The notes beneath the pieces were generated by a model. It ran no database searches, was not told the origin of the DNA, and was given only the letters and a program-made list of their open reading frames with translations. Source: Haliea sp041746975 (GTDB taxonomy: Bacteria > Pseudomonadota > Gammaproteobacteria > Pseudomonadales > Halieaceae). From it: a DNA stretch of 15,171 bases. How positions within the stretch are numbered: the first letter of the stretch is position 1; the number at the start of each line of letters is the position of its first letter. A program made the translations under genes and the position numbers. The stretch is taken from contig JBGTGB010000079.1 of assembly GCA_041746975.1 (NCBI GenBank), positions 1 through 15,171 of the forward strand. The letters run 5' to 3'. Positions 1 through 7,151 of this stretch are shown here, one piece after another.

Positions 1-162
1 CCGGCCCTGTTCGCCTGGGTGCTGATCCTTCTGGCGTTCACTTATGTCTGTCTGGCGTTCGACGTGTACGACCTGCTGCGTTGGGTGCGCGGCGAGCGCT
101 GGCGTATTGGCTCCGAGCGCGATCAGAACAACGCGTCGTCATCGGACGCCAAAACATGTTGA
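1..162 (+). CDS. C-terminal end of a membrane protein (5' partial)
   Basis: Frame 1 is open from the first base to a TGA at 160-162, giving 53 residues with no start in the window. The first 20 residues are a hydrophobic helix (PALFAWVLILLAF...), followed by a charged, probably cytoplasmic tail with DVYDLLRWVRGERW and a hydrophilic end. This is what the last transmembrane helix and tail of an integral membrane protein look like; the family is not recognisable from this fragment. It is convergent with the amidohydrolase gene, with only 7 bases between the two stop codons and no clear hairpin terminator. Confidence 0.5.
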   Translation, partial: PALFAWVLILLAFTYVCLAFDVYDLLRWVRGERWRIGSERDQNNASSSDAKTC

Positions 163-169
163 GAGTAGT

Positions 170-1624
170 TCAGAGCTTCATCTGCAATGCCCGCCACGCT
201 GAGCGGATGAGCGAAGTGTCGCGTGCTGCTTGTCTTAATTCTCCAAGTTTCACGTCATCCATCCAGTACCCGCCGAGCATGACAGCGGTCGGGAATTCAA
301 CCGCGCTGATATGAGTTAACGGGTCTTCGGGCAGTAGTACGAGATTGGCGCGATAGCCCGGTGCAATCATTCCGGTTTGCTCAAATCCCAAAGTCTGCGC
401 GCTTGTCCGCGTGGCTGATGCCAGTGCCTGATACGGCGGAAGCCCTGCCTCAACCATGAGTTCCAGCTCCCGGGTCATGGACGACCCCGGTATCACAGCG
501 AAGACCCCCGCGTCGGTCCCCGCGATCAAAGGGACGCCTGCCTCATGCAGTAATCGAGTTGCCATAAGATAGAATTCGGCGCGTGGTCCCTCGTAGGACG
601 ATGGGTCGGCCTCGCTCCAGAACTTTGCGTCGCTACGCTGCGCAAGGCGTATCAGTGGGTTGACGGTGTCAGAGCCAGGGCGATCCAGGTACGCGCCTTT
701 GGTCTCTGCGATCAGCACCAATCGTTTGTGGGCAAGTAGCGTGGGGGTCACGGCTTCGCCGGAAGCGGCCAATTTTGCAGCCACCTCACGCATCTGGTGC
801 TCATCCAGCTCACCGCGAAGACTATGCCAGACGAGCGTTTCGACATGCTCGAGCGTTGTGAAACCTTGGCCCAGCGAAGCCTCCCACGGGATTTCGAAGG
901 GTTTCTCGCGAGGCACGCCGGCGGTACGCGCTCCCTCTGGTGAATGGCCCATAACCTGCATGCCAAGTACGCCTGCCTCGTCGAGAATGGCATCGAAAGC
1001 ATCACGGCTCAGGTTCGAGTACAACTTTAGCGTGCGATATCCGGCATTGTATTGAGCGCGCACCGCGGTACGTGCTTCAGCACCTGTCGTGACGGTCTTC
1101 TGAAGCAGGTTTTCGTTCGGGCCGCGGCTGTTGAGTATCGGGCCTGTGGTGACAAAGTCCGGGCCGAGAATCAGGCCCTCTTTGATCCGCTTGGAAAGCG
1201 ACAGATGAAATGGGTAGCCCGATGCGTTACGCAGCCCGGTAACCCCATGAGCGAGATAGCCCGCCAGCTCCGCCTCGTCGCTAAGGTGAATGTGCGCATC
1301 GATCAGCCCCGGGATCAGATTGTGCCCGCGGGCATCAACGGTGTGAACGCCTTCCGGCGCCAATAATTCCCCGGCGGTGCCGATCTGGGCGATGCGATCG
1401 CCGATCACCAGCACAGAGCGCGCAAGTTCCGCATCCGGCGCGCCGGGAACCATCGATATCAGCCGCACATTGTCGATCAGCACGCCAGCGGGTTTATGCG
1501 GGTTCGGTTCCAGCGCCTTGGGGAAACCGGTAACGATATGCCTCAGCCAGATCAGCGCTATGGCAGATATGATCGCGATCGCGAGACCGATCTTTCCGGT
1601 CCTTGTGAATCTCATGTATTCCAT
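170..1624 (-). CDS. Membrane-anchored metal-dependent amidohydrolase (imidazolonepropionase-like)
   Basis: The protein has 484 residues and all landmarks of the amidohydrolase superfamily. An HxH metal pair sits at residues 111-113 (GLIDAHIHL), a lysine that could be carboxylated at about 200 (TLKLYSN), metal histidines at about 227 (GHS) and 260 (LEH), and the catalytic Asp at 371 (AGTDAG). The C-terminal GYRANLVLL segment is the usual small beta-sandwich strand of this superfamily. Residues 10-30 form one hydrophobic helix, so it is probably anchored in the inner membrane with the enzyme domain outside the cytoplasm. Family members hydrolyse cyclic amides, dipeptides or lactones; the substrate here cannot be told. 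It is the last gene of the minus-strand ECF41 operon, starting 28 bases after the sigma factor stop. The ATG at 1624 has a purine-rich stretch just upstream; an ATG three codons later is also possible. Confidence 0.88.
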   Translation of the reverse strand: MEYMRFTRTGKIGLAIAIISAIALIWLRHIVTGFPKALEPNPHKPAGVLIDNVRLISMVPGAPDAELARSVLVIGDRIAQIGTAGELLAPEGVHTVDARGHNLIPGLIDAHIHLSDEAELAGYLAHGVTGLRNASGYPFHLSLSKRIKEGLILGPDFVTTGPILNSRGPNENLLQKTVTTGAEARTAVRAQYNAGYRTLKLYSNLSRDAFDAILDEAGVLGMQVMGHSPEGARTAGVPREKPFEIPWEASLGQGFTTLEHVETLVWHSLRGELDEHQMREVAAKLAASGEAVTPTLLAHKRLVLIAETKGAYLDRPGSDTVNPLIRLAQRSDAKFWSEADPSSYEGPRAEFYLMATRLLHEAGVPLIAGTDAGVFAVIPGSSMTRELELMVEAGLPPYQALASATRTSAQTLGFEQTGMIAPGYRANLVLLPEDPLTHISAVEFPTAVMLGGYWMDDVKLGELRQAARDTSLIRSAWRALQMKL

Positions 1625-1652
1625 TTTCTCTCTGCCGGATGAGTGGCGAAAG

Positions 1653-2639
1653 TCAGGGGTCCGGGTGGTACTGAAAATGGTTTGGTGATCTGTTTGTTGG
1701 CCGACCGGGCACTGATTCCATCAGCCGGGAGAGTTTATCCGGGTTTCGCTGCACGAAAGCGCCGCGTACCCGTCCGCCGGCGTGCTCCACGACGATGACG
1801 GATTCTATGGACTGGTTGTCGTGCACGACTAGCGAGGCGCTGCCATTGACCGCCAGGCATGCGTAGTGGAGCGCGGGAGGACCCGCCAATTGCCGCGCGA
1901 GACCAATGCACAGGCGCGCTACCGCACGAGGGCCCTGGACCGGACGCGTCACGGCTGCCACGCTGCCCCCACCGTCGCTGTACAGCACAACATCTGCTGC
2001 AAGCAATCTTTCCGTCTCTTCGACGTTGCCGTCCCGGACCGCATCGAGCAGTGCCGTGAGCAGGCGCAGCCCCTCCTGGTAACCGCCTACACTCCCACAG
2101 ACGTCCTCGTGCTCGGGGGGTAATGACGCCAGGGACTTGCGGGCGCGATGCAGCAGCTGACGGCAATGCGCTTCGCTACGTCCGAGCACACTGGCAATTT
2201 CCCGGGCGCGATAATCGAAGGCGTCAGCTAGTACGAAGGCGGCACGCTCCAGCGGCGTAAGATGTTCCATGACCCTGAGCAGACCGAGGGAAAGCATGCG
2301 CTCTGTCTCGAGAGCCGCAAGGGGTGCATCCACCGCAGTTGGGACTGGCTCCGGCAGCCAGGGGCCGGGGTAGGCTTCCCGGCGTGTCCGTTCACGCCGG
2401 TATCGATCAATGCACAAACGTGTTGTCAGGGTCGCCAGCAACGCCGTCGAATCCTCGACTCGCTGCTTCGCTGCAACGACGTGCCAGCGCTCATAGGCCT
2501 CCTGGATGATGTCTTCCGCGTCGGCCAGCGTTCCCAGCATCCGATAGGCGATGCCGAGCATCCGGGGCCGGCAGGCCAGGAATTCCGCGACGGCAGTATC
2601 CGGGTCTGGGGCAGTACTCCCGCTCACTCCTCCTCCCAT
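1653..2639 (-). CDS. ECF41-type RNA polymerase sigma factor with C-terminal SnoaL-like domain
   Basis: This 328-residue protein is an extracytoplasmic-function sigma factor of the SigJ/ECF41 type. Region 2 spans about residues 17-85 (GIAYRMLGTLADAEDIIQEA, then RLCIDRYRRER), and region 4 about 115-172 (LTPLERAAFVLADAF, helix-turn-helix REIASVLGRSEAHCRQLLHRAR). The linker carries the WLPEP motif (94-98). From about 185 a SnoaL/NTF2-like domain follows, with DGGG at 222-225 and NPDKL at 299-303, both hallmarks of ECF41. In this group the C-terminal extension takes the place of an anti-sigma factor and adjusts activity. The start codon lies two bases after the stop of the oxidoreductase gene, so the two are translationally coupled; ECF41 genes are typically beside an oxidoreductase, carboxymuconolactone decarboxylase or epimerase gene. 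The signal sensed is unknown. Confidence 0.92.
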   Translation of the reverse strand: MGGGVSGSTAPDPDTAVAEFLACRPRMLGIAYRMLGTLADAEDIIQEAYERWHVVAAKQRVEDSTALLATLTTRLCIDRYRRERTRREAYPGPWLPEPVPTAVDAPLAALETERMLSLGLLRVMEHLTPLERAAFVLADAFDYRAREIASVLGRSEAHCRQLLHRARKSLASLPPEHEDVCGSVGGYQEGLRLLTALLDAVRDGNVEETERLLAADVVLYSDGGGSVAAVTRPVQGPRAVARLCIGLARQLAGPPALHYACLAVNGSASLVVHDNQSIESVIVVEHAGGRVRGAFVQRNPDKLSRLMESVPGRPTNRSPNHFQYHPDP

Positions 2640-2641
2640 AG

Positions 2642-3934
2642 TTAGTTGCGCAGAATCCTTGTGGCGGCTTCTCGGGCGCTGGCAAAACTCGCGTCCGACA
2701 GCAGTCCAACCGGGCCTACCCAGTCACCGCACAGGAACACCCGGTCTGGTCCCGCGGCGTCGACCGGCGGCCTGCCGGGGAGCCCCCCTTGCTCCGCGGA
2801 GGGGAGGGCTTCACAGACCCTCGCTGCGGGTAGCCAGCGCTGCATCAACACCTCCTCGCGCCAACCGGGTTGCAGCGTATCAAGCCAGTTTTCAAGGCTG
2901 CCACGGCCGGCCGCTCCCGCCTCGCCATAATACGCCAGTTGCAGCAGGGTGCAATTCGGTGGCGCGATACCCGCGGCCACCGAGTGACAGGACATGTATC
3001 GGGGTAACTCCAGGTCGAGCGCATATGCGACCTTGGGACGCGGCAGGCGGCGTAGGCCGACGTCGAGACAGGCGGCGAGAACGGGCTGCGATTGCTGCGC
3101 GAACTGTTGCATTTGCGTTGATGCTAGAGGACCGAGAAGCTCGAGGACCTCCCGTGGTGGCACAGACAGAATCACCGTATCGGCCGTAATGACGTCGCCG
3201 TTGCGCAGGACAACTACGACGCCGGCGCCTTCATCGTGCACCAATTGCACTGAGCATGCAGTATGGAATGTCACTCCGGCCTCTCGGGCGCGCTGGCTGA
3301 TACCATTGACGAGCGCTTCCCAGCCGCCGCCGAGATAGACAACCCCCGAAAGCGCCTGGCGCAGTTGCATGACGCCGGCTGCAGCGGACAGACGGTCGCT
3401 GGCAGCGACATACGTCGATAGCCGCAGGAAAGCCCGAAATAGAGCAACAAAATCCGGCGATGCGCGGCGCTGCTCGAGCCAGCCATCGAAGGACAGCCCG
3501 GTCGGCGGCAGTGGCCCGCGCGCGATGCTGGCGAAAAGTCGCACAGCCTGCAACCGCTCCGGCAGGGAGAGTCCCCGGTAAGTGAGCAACGCAAGCAGCG
3601 TCGCGGGGATGGGTTCTGGCCGTCGACCTTGCCGGGTTATTAGGCCACCGTCTGGCGGCCTGGCGCCGGTATATGCAACATCCAGGTCGCGCAATACCTC
3701 CGCGCCCGCGCCGCCCAGGTAAAGGGCATGCGGGCCCAGGTTGAGATGGAAGCCTGCGCGCTCCTGCGCCCGCGCGCGGCCACCGAGTTGCGCATTCCTT
3801 TCCAGGAGCACGACGCGACGCCCAGCCCGCCCCAGCAGGGAAGCTGCGGTGAGTCCGGCCAACCCGCCGCCGATGACAACGACATCCGTAGTGCGCGGAA
3901 CTGGATCCCGCGCGGCCTGTGGCAAAGATTTCAA
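2642..3934 (-). CDS. FAD-dependent oxidoreductase (amine oxidase / phytoene desaturase-like)
   Basis: This 430-residue flavoprotein opens with a dinucleotide-binding fold at residues 17-54: VVVIGGGLAGL, an acidic residue E45 for the ribose, and the GGRA motif at 51-54. It closes with the second FAD-contact motif DRVFLCGDWVGPVGLLSDAS, typical of the NAD(P)/FAD-dependent amine oxidase and phytoene desaturase group. The substrate is not evident; the absence of a signal peptide suggests a cytoplasmic enzyme. It is the first gene of the operon and directly follows an ECF41 promoter. The start is TTG at 3934: an in-frame TGA lies 24 bases upstream and there is no ATG or GTG between, so any other start must be further in. 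Its linkage to an ECF41 sigma factor is the expected partner arrangement. Confidence 0.87.
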   Translation of the reverse strand: MKSLPQAARDPVPRTTDVVVIGGGLAGLTAASLLGRAGRRVVLLERNAQLGGRARAQERAGFHLNLGPHALYLGGAGAEVLRDLDVAYTGARPPDGGLITRQGRRPEPIPATLLALLTYRGLSLPERLQAVRLFASIARGPLPPTGLSFDGWLEQRRASPDFVALFRAFLRLSTYVAASDRLSAAAGVMQLRQALSGVVYLGGGWEALVNGISQRAREAGVTFHTACSVQLVHDEGAGVVVVLRNGDVITADTVILSVPPREVLELLGPLASTQMQQFAQQSQPVLAACLDVGLRRLPRPKVAYALDLELPRYMSCHSVAAGIAPPNCTLLQLAYYGEAGAAGRGSLENWLDTLQPGWREEVLMQRWLPAARVCEALPSAEQGGLPGRPPVDAAGPDRVFLCGDWVGPVGLLSDASFASAREAATRILRN

Positions 3935-3965
3935 GGCTTGATCCCGTGATGGTCATTTACATAAG

Positions 3966-3992
3966 GACGCAGGGGTCAACGATTTCGTGACA
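3966..3992 (-). promoter_or_regulatory. ECF41-dependent promoter (autoregulatory)
   Basis: On the minus strand TGTCACG (3992-3986) is followed by exactly 16 bases and then CGTC (3969-3966). This fits the ECF41 promoter consensus TGTCACA - about 16 bases - CGTC, with one mismatch in the last base of the -35 box. Transcription would begin around 3957-3960, giving a leader of roughly 25 bases before the TTG start of the oxidoreductase. The sigma factor is the second gene downstream, so this is most simply an autoregulatory promoter for the whole operon. The motif is seen; its use is inferred. Confidence 0.75.
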
Positions 3993-4053
3993 GAAAAGCA
4001 CCATCGCGCAGGATATATGTTGTGCGTCTGGCTACGAGGGAAGGAAGCAAATC

Positions 4054-4200
4054 ATGAAGGTTGCCCTGACGCCCATTGCACTTCTATCGTTTTCACGATT
4101 GACTGCTTCTGGGGTTGCCATGTCTGATATGGTCCTAGCAGTAAGACCAATCAAGCTACACGAAGTGCAGCTTTCGATCCAAAGCTGCCGGTTGGCATAA
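4054..4200 (+). pseudogene. Small exported-protein-like ORF, possibly frameshifted
   Basis: A 48-codon ORF starts at an ATG preceded by a good Shine-Dalgarno sequence (GGGAAGGAAG, 4038-4047). The first residues (MKVALTPIALLSFSRLTASG) resemble a signal peptide. It ends at TAA 4198-4200. A shift into another forward frame at about 4140-4170 would continue through KLPVGIRVELPVILVGFWG to a TAG near 4249, so a single indel could have truncated a somewhat longer small protein. No family is recognised. It could be spurious: the opposite strand is also open here (4032-4247). Confidence 0.2.
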
Positions 4201-4318
4201 GGGTAGAGCTTCCGGTTATCCTTGTTGGATTTTGGGGTAGGAATCAATAGAATGCTTATTGAGGGCTGGAAATGAAATTGCTGTTGCCTTCGATTTTAGA
4301 ATTGATAGGAATGGTATT

Positions 4319-4798
4319 TTGCGGCTCGATCTGGTCAATTCGCTGCTAAGTGTCACGCGAATCCTCGTTCTCGTGATAGCCATAGCTCTCGTGTCATGTA
4401 CGTCACACCGGGATCTGACTCATCTTGACGCGTTCCAGCGCCAAGTCGGCGTAGAGCTTCGGACAGAACGACTGACCTACATCTATGACTTCCCGTATTC
4501 TGCACAATCTTTGTGGAACCATACTTACAAGTACGGTATAGCGGGGGAGAATGGTGAGATGACTATGCATGAATCTGAACCGAAAGCTGAGTGTCCACCC
4601 GGAAGCATAGTTTGGCTGGACGAAGTGCGCTTTACTCGAAAATTCGACAATCCGGAGGTGATTGAAGCGCTCGGCAGGATTTACTGCAGCGGGCAAGTAT
4701 GGCAGTTCAGGTATGTATGGGGTTTGGGGCCGAAGATTCACGACGCCCCGTGGGAGTCAGAAACTTATGATCCGCGAAATACTCGCAAAGTGCTGTAA
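4319..4798 (+). CDS. Hypothetical lipoprotein, paralogue of the 12438-12923 product
   Basis: The protein has a strongly hydrophobic N-terminal stretch ending in a lipobox-like LVSC (RILVLVIAIALVSCTS), so it is probably a lipoprotein with the mature part in the periplasm. The mature part has no recognised domain. It shares a diagnostic pattern with the protein at 12438-12923: P(P)GS/T followed by a hydrophobic strand with a D-x-V core, then a basic-F-x-Y-x-W motif (QFRYVW here, RFVYHW there), and a terminal APWE. The start is uncertain because there is no ATG before the signal. TTG 4319 has TAGGA eight bases upstream; TTG 4259 would add 20 residues. An out-of-frame ATG at 4272 with a GAGGG site encodes only 25 residues. 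The AT-rich composition and the cassette-like ends differ from the operon to the left. Confidence 0.6.
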   Translation: MRLDLVNSLLSVTRILVLVIAIALVSCTSHRDLTHLDAFQRQVGVELRTERLTYIYDFPYSAQSLWNHTYKYGIAGENGEMTMHESEPKAECPPGSIVWLDEVRFTRKFDNPEVIEALGRIYCSGQVWQFRYVWGLGPKIHDAPWESETYDPRNTRKVL

Positions 4799-4801
4799 GG
4801 C

Positions 4802-4866
4802 ACTTAACAAGTCGCAAGTTCGCTCCAGCCCTGGCTGGCCTCCGCCCGCTCAGCATAACGTTATCC
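4802..4866 (+). repeat. Possible degenerate attC-like recombination site
   Basis: Three bases after the lipoprotein stop there is ACTTAAC (4802-4808, matching RYYYAAC). About 50 bases later comes GTTATCC (4860-4866), a weak match to GTTRRRY. A central hairpin CCAGCC-CT-GGCTGG lies at 4825-4838. The next ORF begins 30 bases downstream. The spacing and position between two ORFs are those of an integron attC, but the inner arms do not pair convincingly. It is weaker than the sites at 11768 and 12382 and could be chance. Confidence 0.25.
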
Positions 4867-4896
4867 AACTAACCCACCATCGAGCCAGTTTTGAAT

Positions 4897-5139
4897 ATGG
4901 AAGAAGAGTTCGAACTAGAGATGAGCTCGCTTTGCCAGGATCTGACGGACAACGGGAAAACCGTGAGCGTACAGATCTATCGCGGTGGAGGAAGCAATTG
5001 GCACCTCGAAGTTCTGGATGAATTCGGCAACTCCACAGTTTGGGATGATCAATTCCCCACGGATACTGAGGCATTGGAGGAGGCAAAATCCACAATCAGA
5101 GATGAAGGGATTGGTGCACTAATTGGCATGCCTTCCTGA
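4897..5139 (+). CDS. Small acidic hypothetical protein
   Basis: This 80-residue, very acidic, soluble protein begins MEEEFELEMSSLC and continues through a predicted beta-rich middle (VSVQIYRGGGSNWHLEVLDEFGN) and an acidic helix (DTEALEEAKSTI). There is no signal peptide, membrane helix or known catalytic motif. The sequence reads as one compact conserved domain, but I cannot name a family. A TTG two codons upstream (4891) is an alternative start; neither start has a strong Shine-Dalgarno, as is common for cassette genes. It follows a possible attC-like site and the lipoprotein gene in the same direction, so it may be a separate small cassette gene. Confidence 0.6.
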   Translation: MEEEFELEMSSLCQDLTDNGKTVSVQIYRGGGSNWHLEVLDEFGNSTVWDDQFPTDTEALEEAKSTIRDEGIGALIGMPS

Positions 5140-5284
5140 AAGCATGGTTAATGTCGCAGAACAAGTCACAGCAGTGCGTTCCGCTTTCCAGCAAGTCCCA
5201 AGATGGACGCAGATACCGGTTACGCATCACAACCCTCAGGACCGTGCCCATCAACTCGATATCATCGGCGTGCAGACCAGTCAT
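5096..5284 (-). pseudogene. Possible N-terminal fragment of an unrelated gene, antisense to the small acidic gene
   Basis: On the minus strand an ATG at 5284 opens a 62-codon frame whose first 45 residues look protein-like (DDIELMGTVLRVV..., SWDLLESGTHCCDLF). The frame then runs into the 3' end of the gene at 4897-5139 and stops. This would fit a gene truncated when a cassette or other segment was joined here. No family is assigned and there is no good ribosome binding site. The rest of the interval from 5140 to 5504 holds no gene I can support. Confidence 0.2.
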
Positions 5285-5424
5285 AACGACGCCACCGGAG
5301 GCTCGGAGGTACGGATTTACCGGCGCTTACGATATAGGTGTCTCCGTTTATCTCCTAACTCCGGCCGACGCCGCGGCCCGCCGGTATTATTCGTCTCGCC
5401 GCCAAACTGCTCGGGTCCGCAATT

Positions 5425-5507
5425 CATAACGCACCGAGGCGAGTGTCATGGTTCGGAACACGGCGTGTAGTCATCGCGGGAACCGAACAACGGGAGCACG
5501 AGTTATG
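5425..5507 (+). repeat. Nested inverted repeat ending on a start codon (weak attC-like)
   Basis: CATAAC (5425-5430) pairs with GTTATG (5502-5507), and inside it GTTCGG (5451-5456) pairs with CCGAAC (5483-5488). The right outer arm contains the ATG of the next gene, as in the clear attC at 12382-12441. The distances between the outer and inner arms are unequal (20 and 13 bases), which is poor for an attC. It may instead be a leader RNA structure. Confidence 0.2.
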
Positions 5508-5822
5508 ACCGCAAGGTGGAGATCCAGAACCGGCTGGAACCTGGTCGCGACCTATATACTACTGGCAGCGGTGGTCTGGTACGAGGCTTTTACCTGCTCC
5601 GGCTGGGTCTGCGATCTGGCGGCGCTTCCGGGCGTTTTTCCGCTCGGCTTTCCCATCGCCTGGCTGACGGGCTGGACCTCTCACCTGCAAGAGTCGTATT
5701 TCATCGGCCCCACCGTGCTGTCCAACAGTGTGTTCTACTACTGGCTGGGCCATCTGCTCGTCGGATTGGTGGATCACCTGCGCCGCCGGTATCCGGCCAG
5801 CAGCCACAAGAATCGCGCATGA
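5505..5822 (+). CDS. Small hypothetical inner-membrane protein
   Basis: This 105-residue protein has three hydrophobic segments at about residues 12-29, 38-56 and 70-91, and a basic C-terminal tail (HLRRRYP...). It is an integral membrane protein of unknown function. I chose ATG 5505 rather than the upstream in-frame ATG at 5448 because GGGAG precedes it at a workable distance and the upstream 19 codons look unstructured. Its stop overlaps the start of the next gene (ATGA), so the two are probably translated together. Confidence 0.6.
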   Translation: MTARWRSRTGWNLVATYILLAAVVWYEAFTCSGWVCDLAALPGVFPLGFPIAWLTGWTSHLQESYFIGPTVLSNSVFYYWLGHLLVGLVDHLRRRYPASSHKNRA

Positions 5823-6628
5823 AATCATCACGCCTGTCCCGTCCCATTGTCTTCGTGCTGGGCAGCCTGATAGCCGGTGACGCCTGGGCGACGAACTGGC
5901 AACAACGATTCGAGCAAGCGCTGGGCGAGTGCCAGGCAATCCCGGCCAACGACTACACCACTGGCCTGCTATTCAATCCGCCGGGCCACCGCACTTATTA
6001 CGAACGCTCCCGATGTTTGCAAGAACTGGCCATCGAGTGGCGCAAACCGAGGCTTTGCCATGCAGTCCGGGAACGCCGCTCTCTGTTTTTTGACGGCGCG
6101 GCCATTTCGAAGGTCGCCTGCCGGAACGGTGTCGCGGAAAAGGTCGAGCGGGACCGGGTGGCTGCCGCGGCGCTTGATCCCGACAGCTTTCACAAACTGG
6201 AAGCGGTTCACTTCGACCAACCGCATTACGTTGGCGACAATGTCCGGCAACAGCTGAAAACCCGGGGCAGCCACCCCGGTTCCTACCAGGTGCGGATCGA
6301 AATCTGGCCAAACGACACGGGCGAGCCGGTGGTCATCGCAGACTACAGGCAGCCGCTCGGTTCCGACAGCGCCACTTTGACACGTACGATCCCAGACCAG
6401 CGGCTGTGCGAAGCCTTCGCCAGTACCAAACCAGGCCAGGGGGTCAGAGCCCGCGCCACACTCGAATTGCCGCCTCGCACACACACGGATCAATTTGTCC
6501 TGACCCGGATTCCGGCCGAAGCACGCCGTAGTACGCTTACAACATGGGATTGTCGCTCCCGATGTAACTTTTCTATAGAACTTGCCTGTACCAGACAGAC
6601 TATTCCCGGGGCCGGAAGCGGCCGATAA
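5819..6628 (+). CDS. Hypothetical exported protein
   Basis: This 269-residue protein begins with a clear Sec signal peptide (basic n-region MKSSRLSR, hydrophobic core IVFVLGSLIAG, cleavage likely after AWA). The mature part is soluble, with several cysteines that could form disulfides in the periplasm. It has a helical first half (CQAIPANDYTTGLLF, CLQELAIEWRKPRLC) and a beta-rich second half (YQVRIEIWPNDTGEPVVIADYR). No domain is recognised. It overlaps the preceding membrane-protein gene by four bases (ATGA), so the pair is likely an envelope unit. The last 35 or so residues are of poorer protein-like quality and may reflect a changed 3' end. Confidence 0.62.
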   Translation: MKSSRLSRPIVFVLGSLIAGDAWATNWQQRFEQALGECQAIPANDYTTGLLFNPPGHRTYYERSRCLQELAIEWRKPRLCHAVRERRSLFFDGAAISKVACRNGVAEKVERDRVAAAALDPDSFHKLEAVHFDQPHYVGDNVRQQLKTRGSHPGSYQVRIEIWPNDTGEPVVIADYRQPLGSDSATLTRTIPDQRLCEAFASTKPGQGVRARATLELPPRTHTDQFVLTRIPAEARRSTLTTWDCRSRCNFSIELACTRQTIPGAGSGR

Positions 6629-7094
6629 GGGCTGGGATTGAGAGGCCCTTCTTCCCCTGGAACCCCAGCTCCTGCGCGGGCGCCGCGAGCGGCAGCCCCC
6701 GGCCTGCGGGGTGACACCCTCCGGACGCAGGGGCTCACCGCACTCCCTGCAGGCCAGCACGGGGCGGGTCGGCTAGCCGCAGTCGCGATGGATGTACTCC
6801 AGCGTCACAGCGGAGCCCAGGTCGATCTTGCGAATGTCCGGTCGTGATCCGGGCCCTGTATCCTGAGATATCGTAAACCCATGCTTGCTGATTTTGAGCG
6901 TGTCTATCAACAAGCCTATTTGATGGAGGAGATTCAATTCTGTTCTCGACCAAAAAAGCAGGCCGCGCTGATAATCTTCAGCGGCAATAGGGGGAAGGCG
7001 CCTAGACAGTTCCCTGCCAGCGGCGTGAGGACCAAGACTAAGGGGCCGAATACGGCGCATGTGATGACATTGATGTGAAGCGTCGAGCGAACAC
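6629..7094. other. Intergenic stretch without a supported gene
   Basis: The first part (6629-6780) is very GC-rich. On the minus strand 7060-6773 is open for 95 codons and ends in a stretch with a fairly protein-like look (KHGFTISQDTG...), perhaps the relic of a gene. It contains DYQRGLLF, close to DYTTGLLF in the exported protein just upstream, but the similarity does not extend beyond these residues. No RNA gene, terminator or repeat could be supported. Confidence 0.3.
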
Positions 7095-7112
7095 GATTCA
7101 TTCTAGACTATC

Positions 7113-7131
7113 TTGTAAACCTAGTTTACAA
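7113..7131 (+). promoter_or_regulatory. Palindromic operator in front of the first MarR gene
   Basis: TTGTAAAC-CTA-GTTTACAA is a perfect 8-bp inverted repeat with a 3-base centre. A second perfect pair, GATTCATT (7095-7102) and AATGAATC (7130-7137), encloses it. A possible promoter TAGACT (7104-7109) - 17 bases - TACAAT (7127-7132) overlaps the palindrome, so a bound repressor would block it. MarR proteins typically bind such dyads and repress their own gene. The inner 17 bases (7114-7130) match the sites at 11258-11274 and 11301-11317 around the second MarR gene. Confidence 0.65.
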
Positions 7132-7151
7132 TGAATCACATGGACAGACAC

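Noticed and set aside
1735..2166. Long open frames inside the sigma factor, oxidoreductase and amidohydrolase genes on both strands
   Set aside because: They are shadows of GC-rich coding sequence; the chosen frames carry complete family motifs and fit one operon.
5969..6760. 263-codon minus-strand frame opposite the exported protein gene, with a CRECGE start
   Set aside because: It overlaps the plus-strand gene, which has a clear signal peptide and coupled start. The minus frame is rich in Arg/Pro/Gly as expected of a shadow, and the single CxxC is not followed by a second zinc pair.
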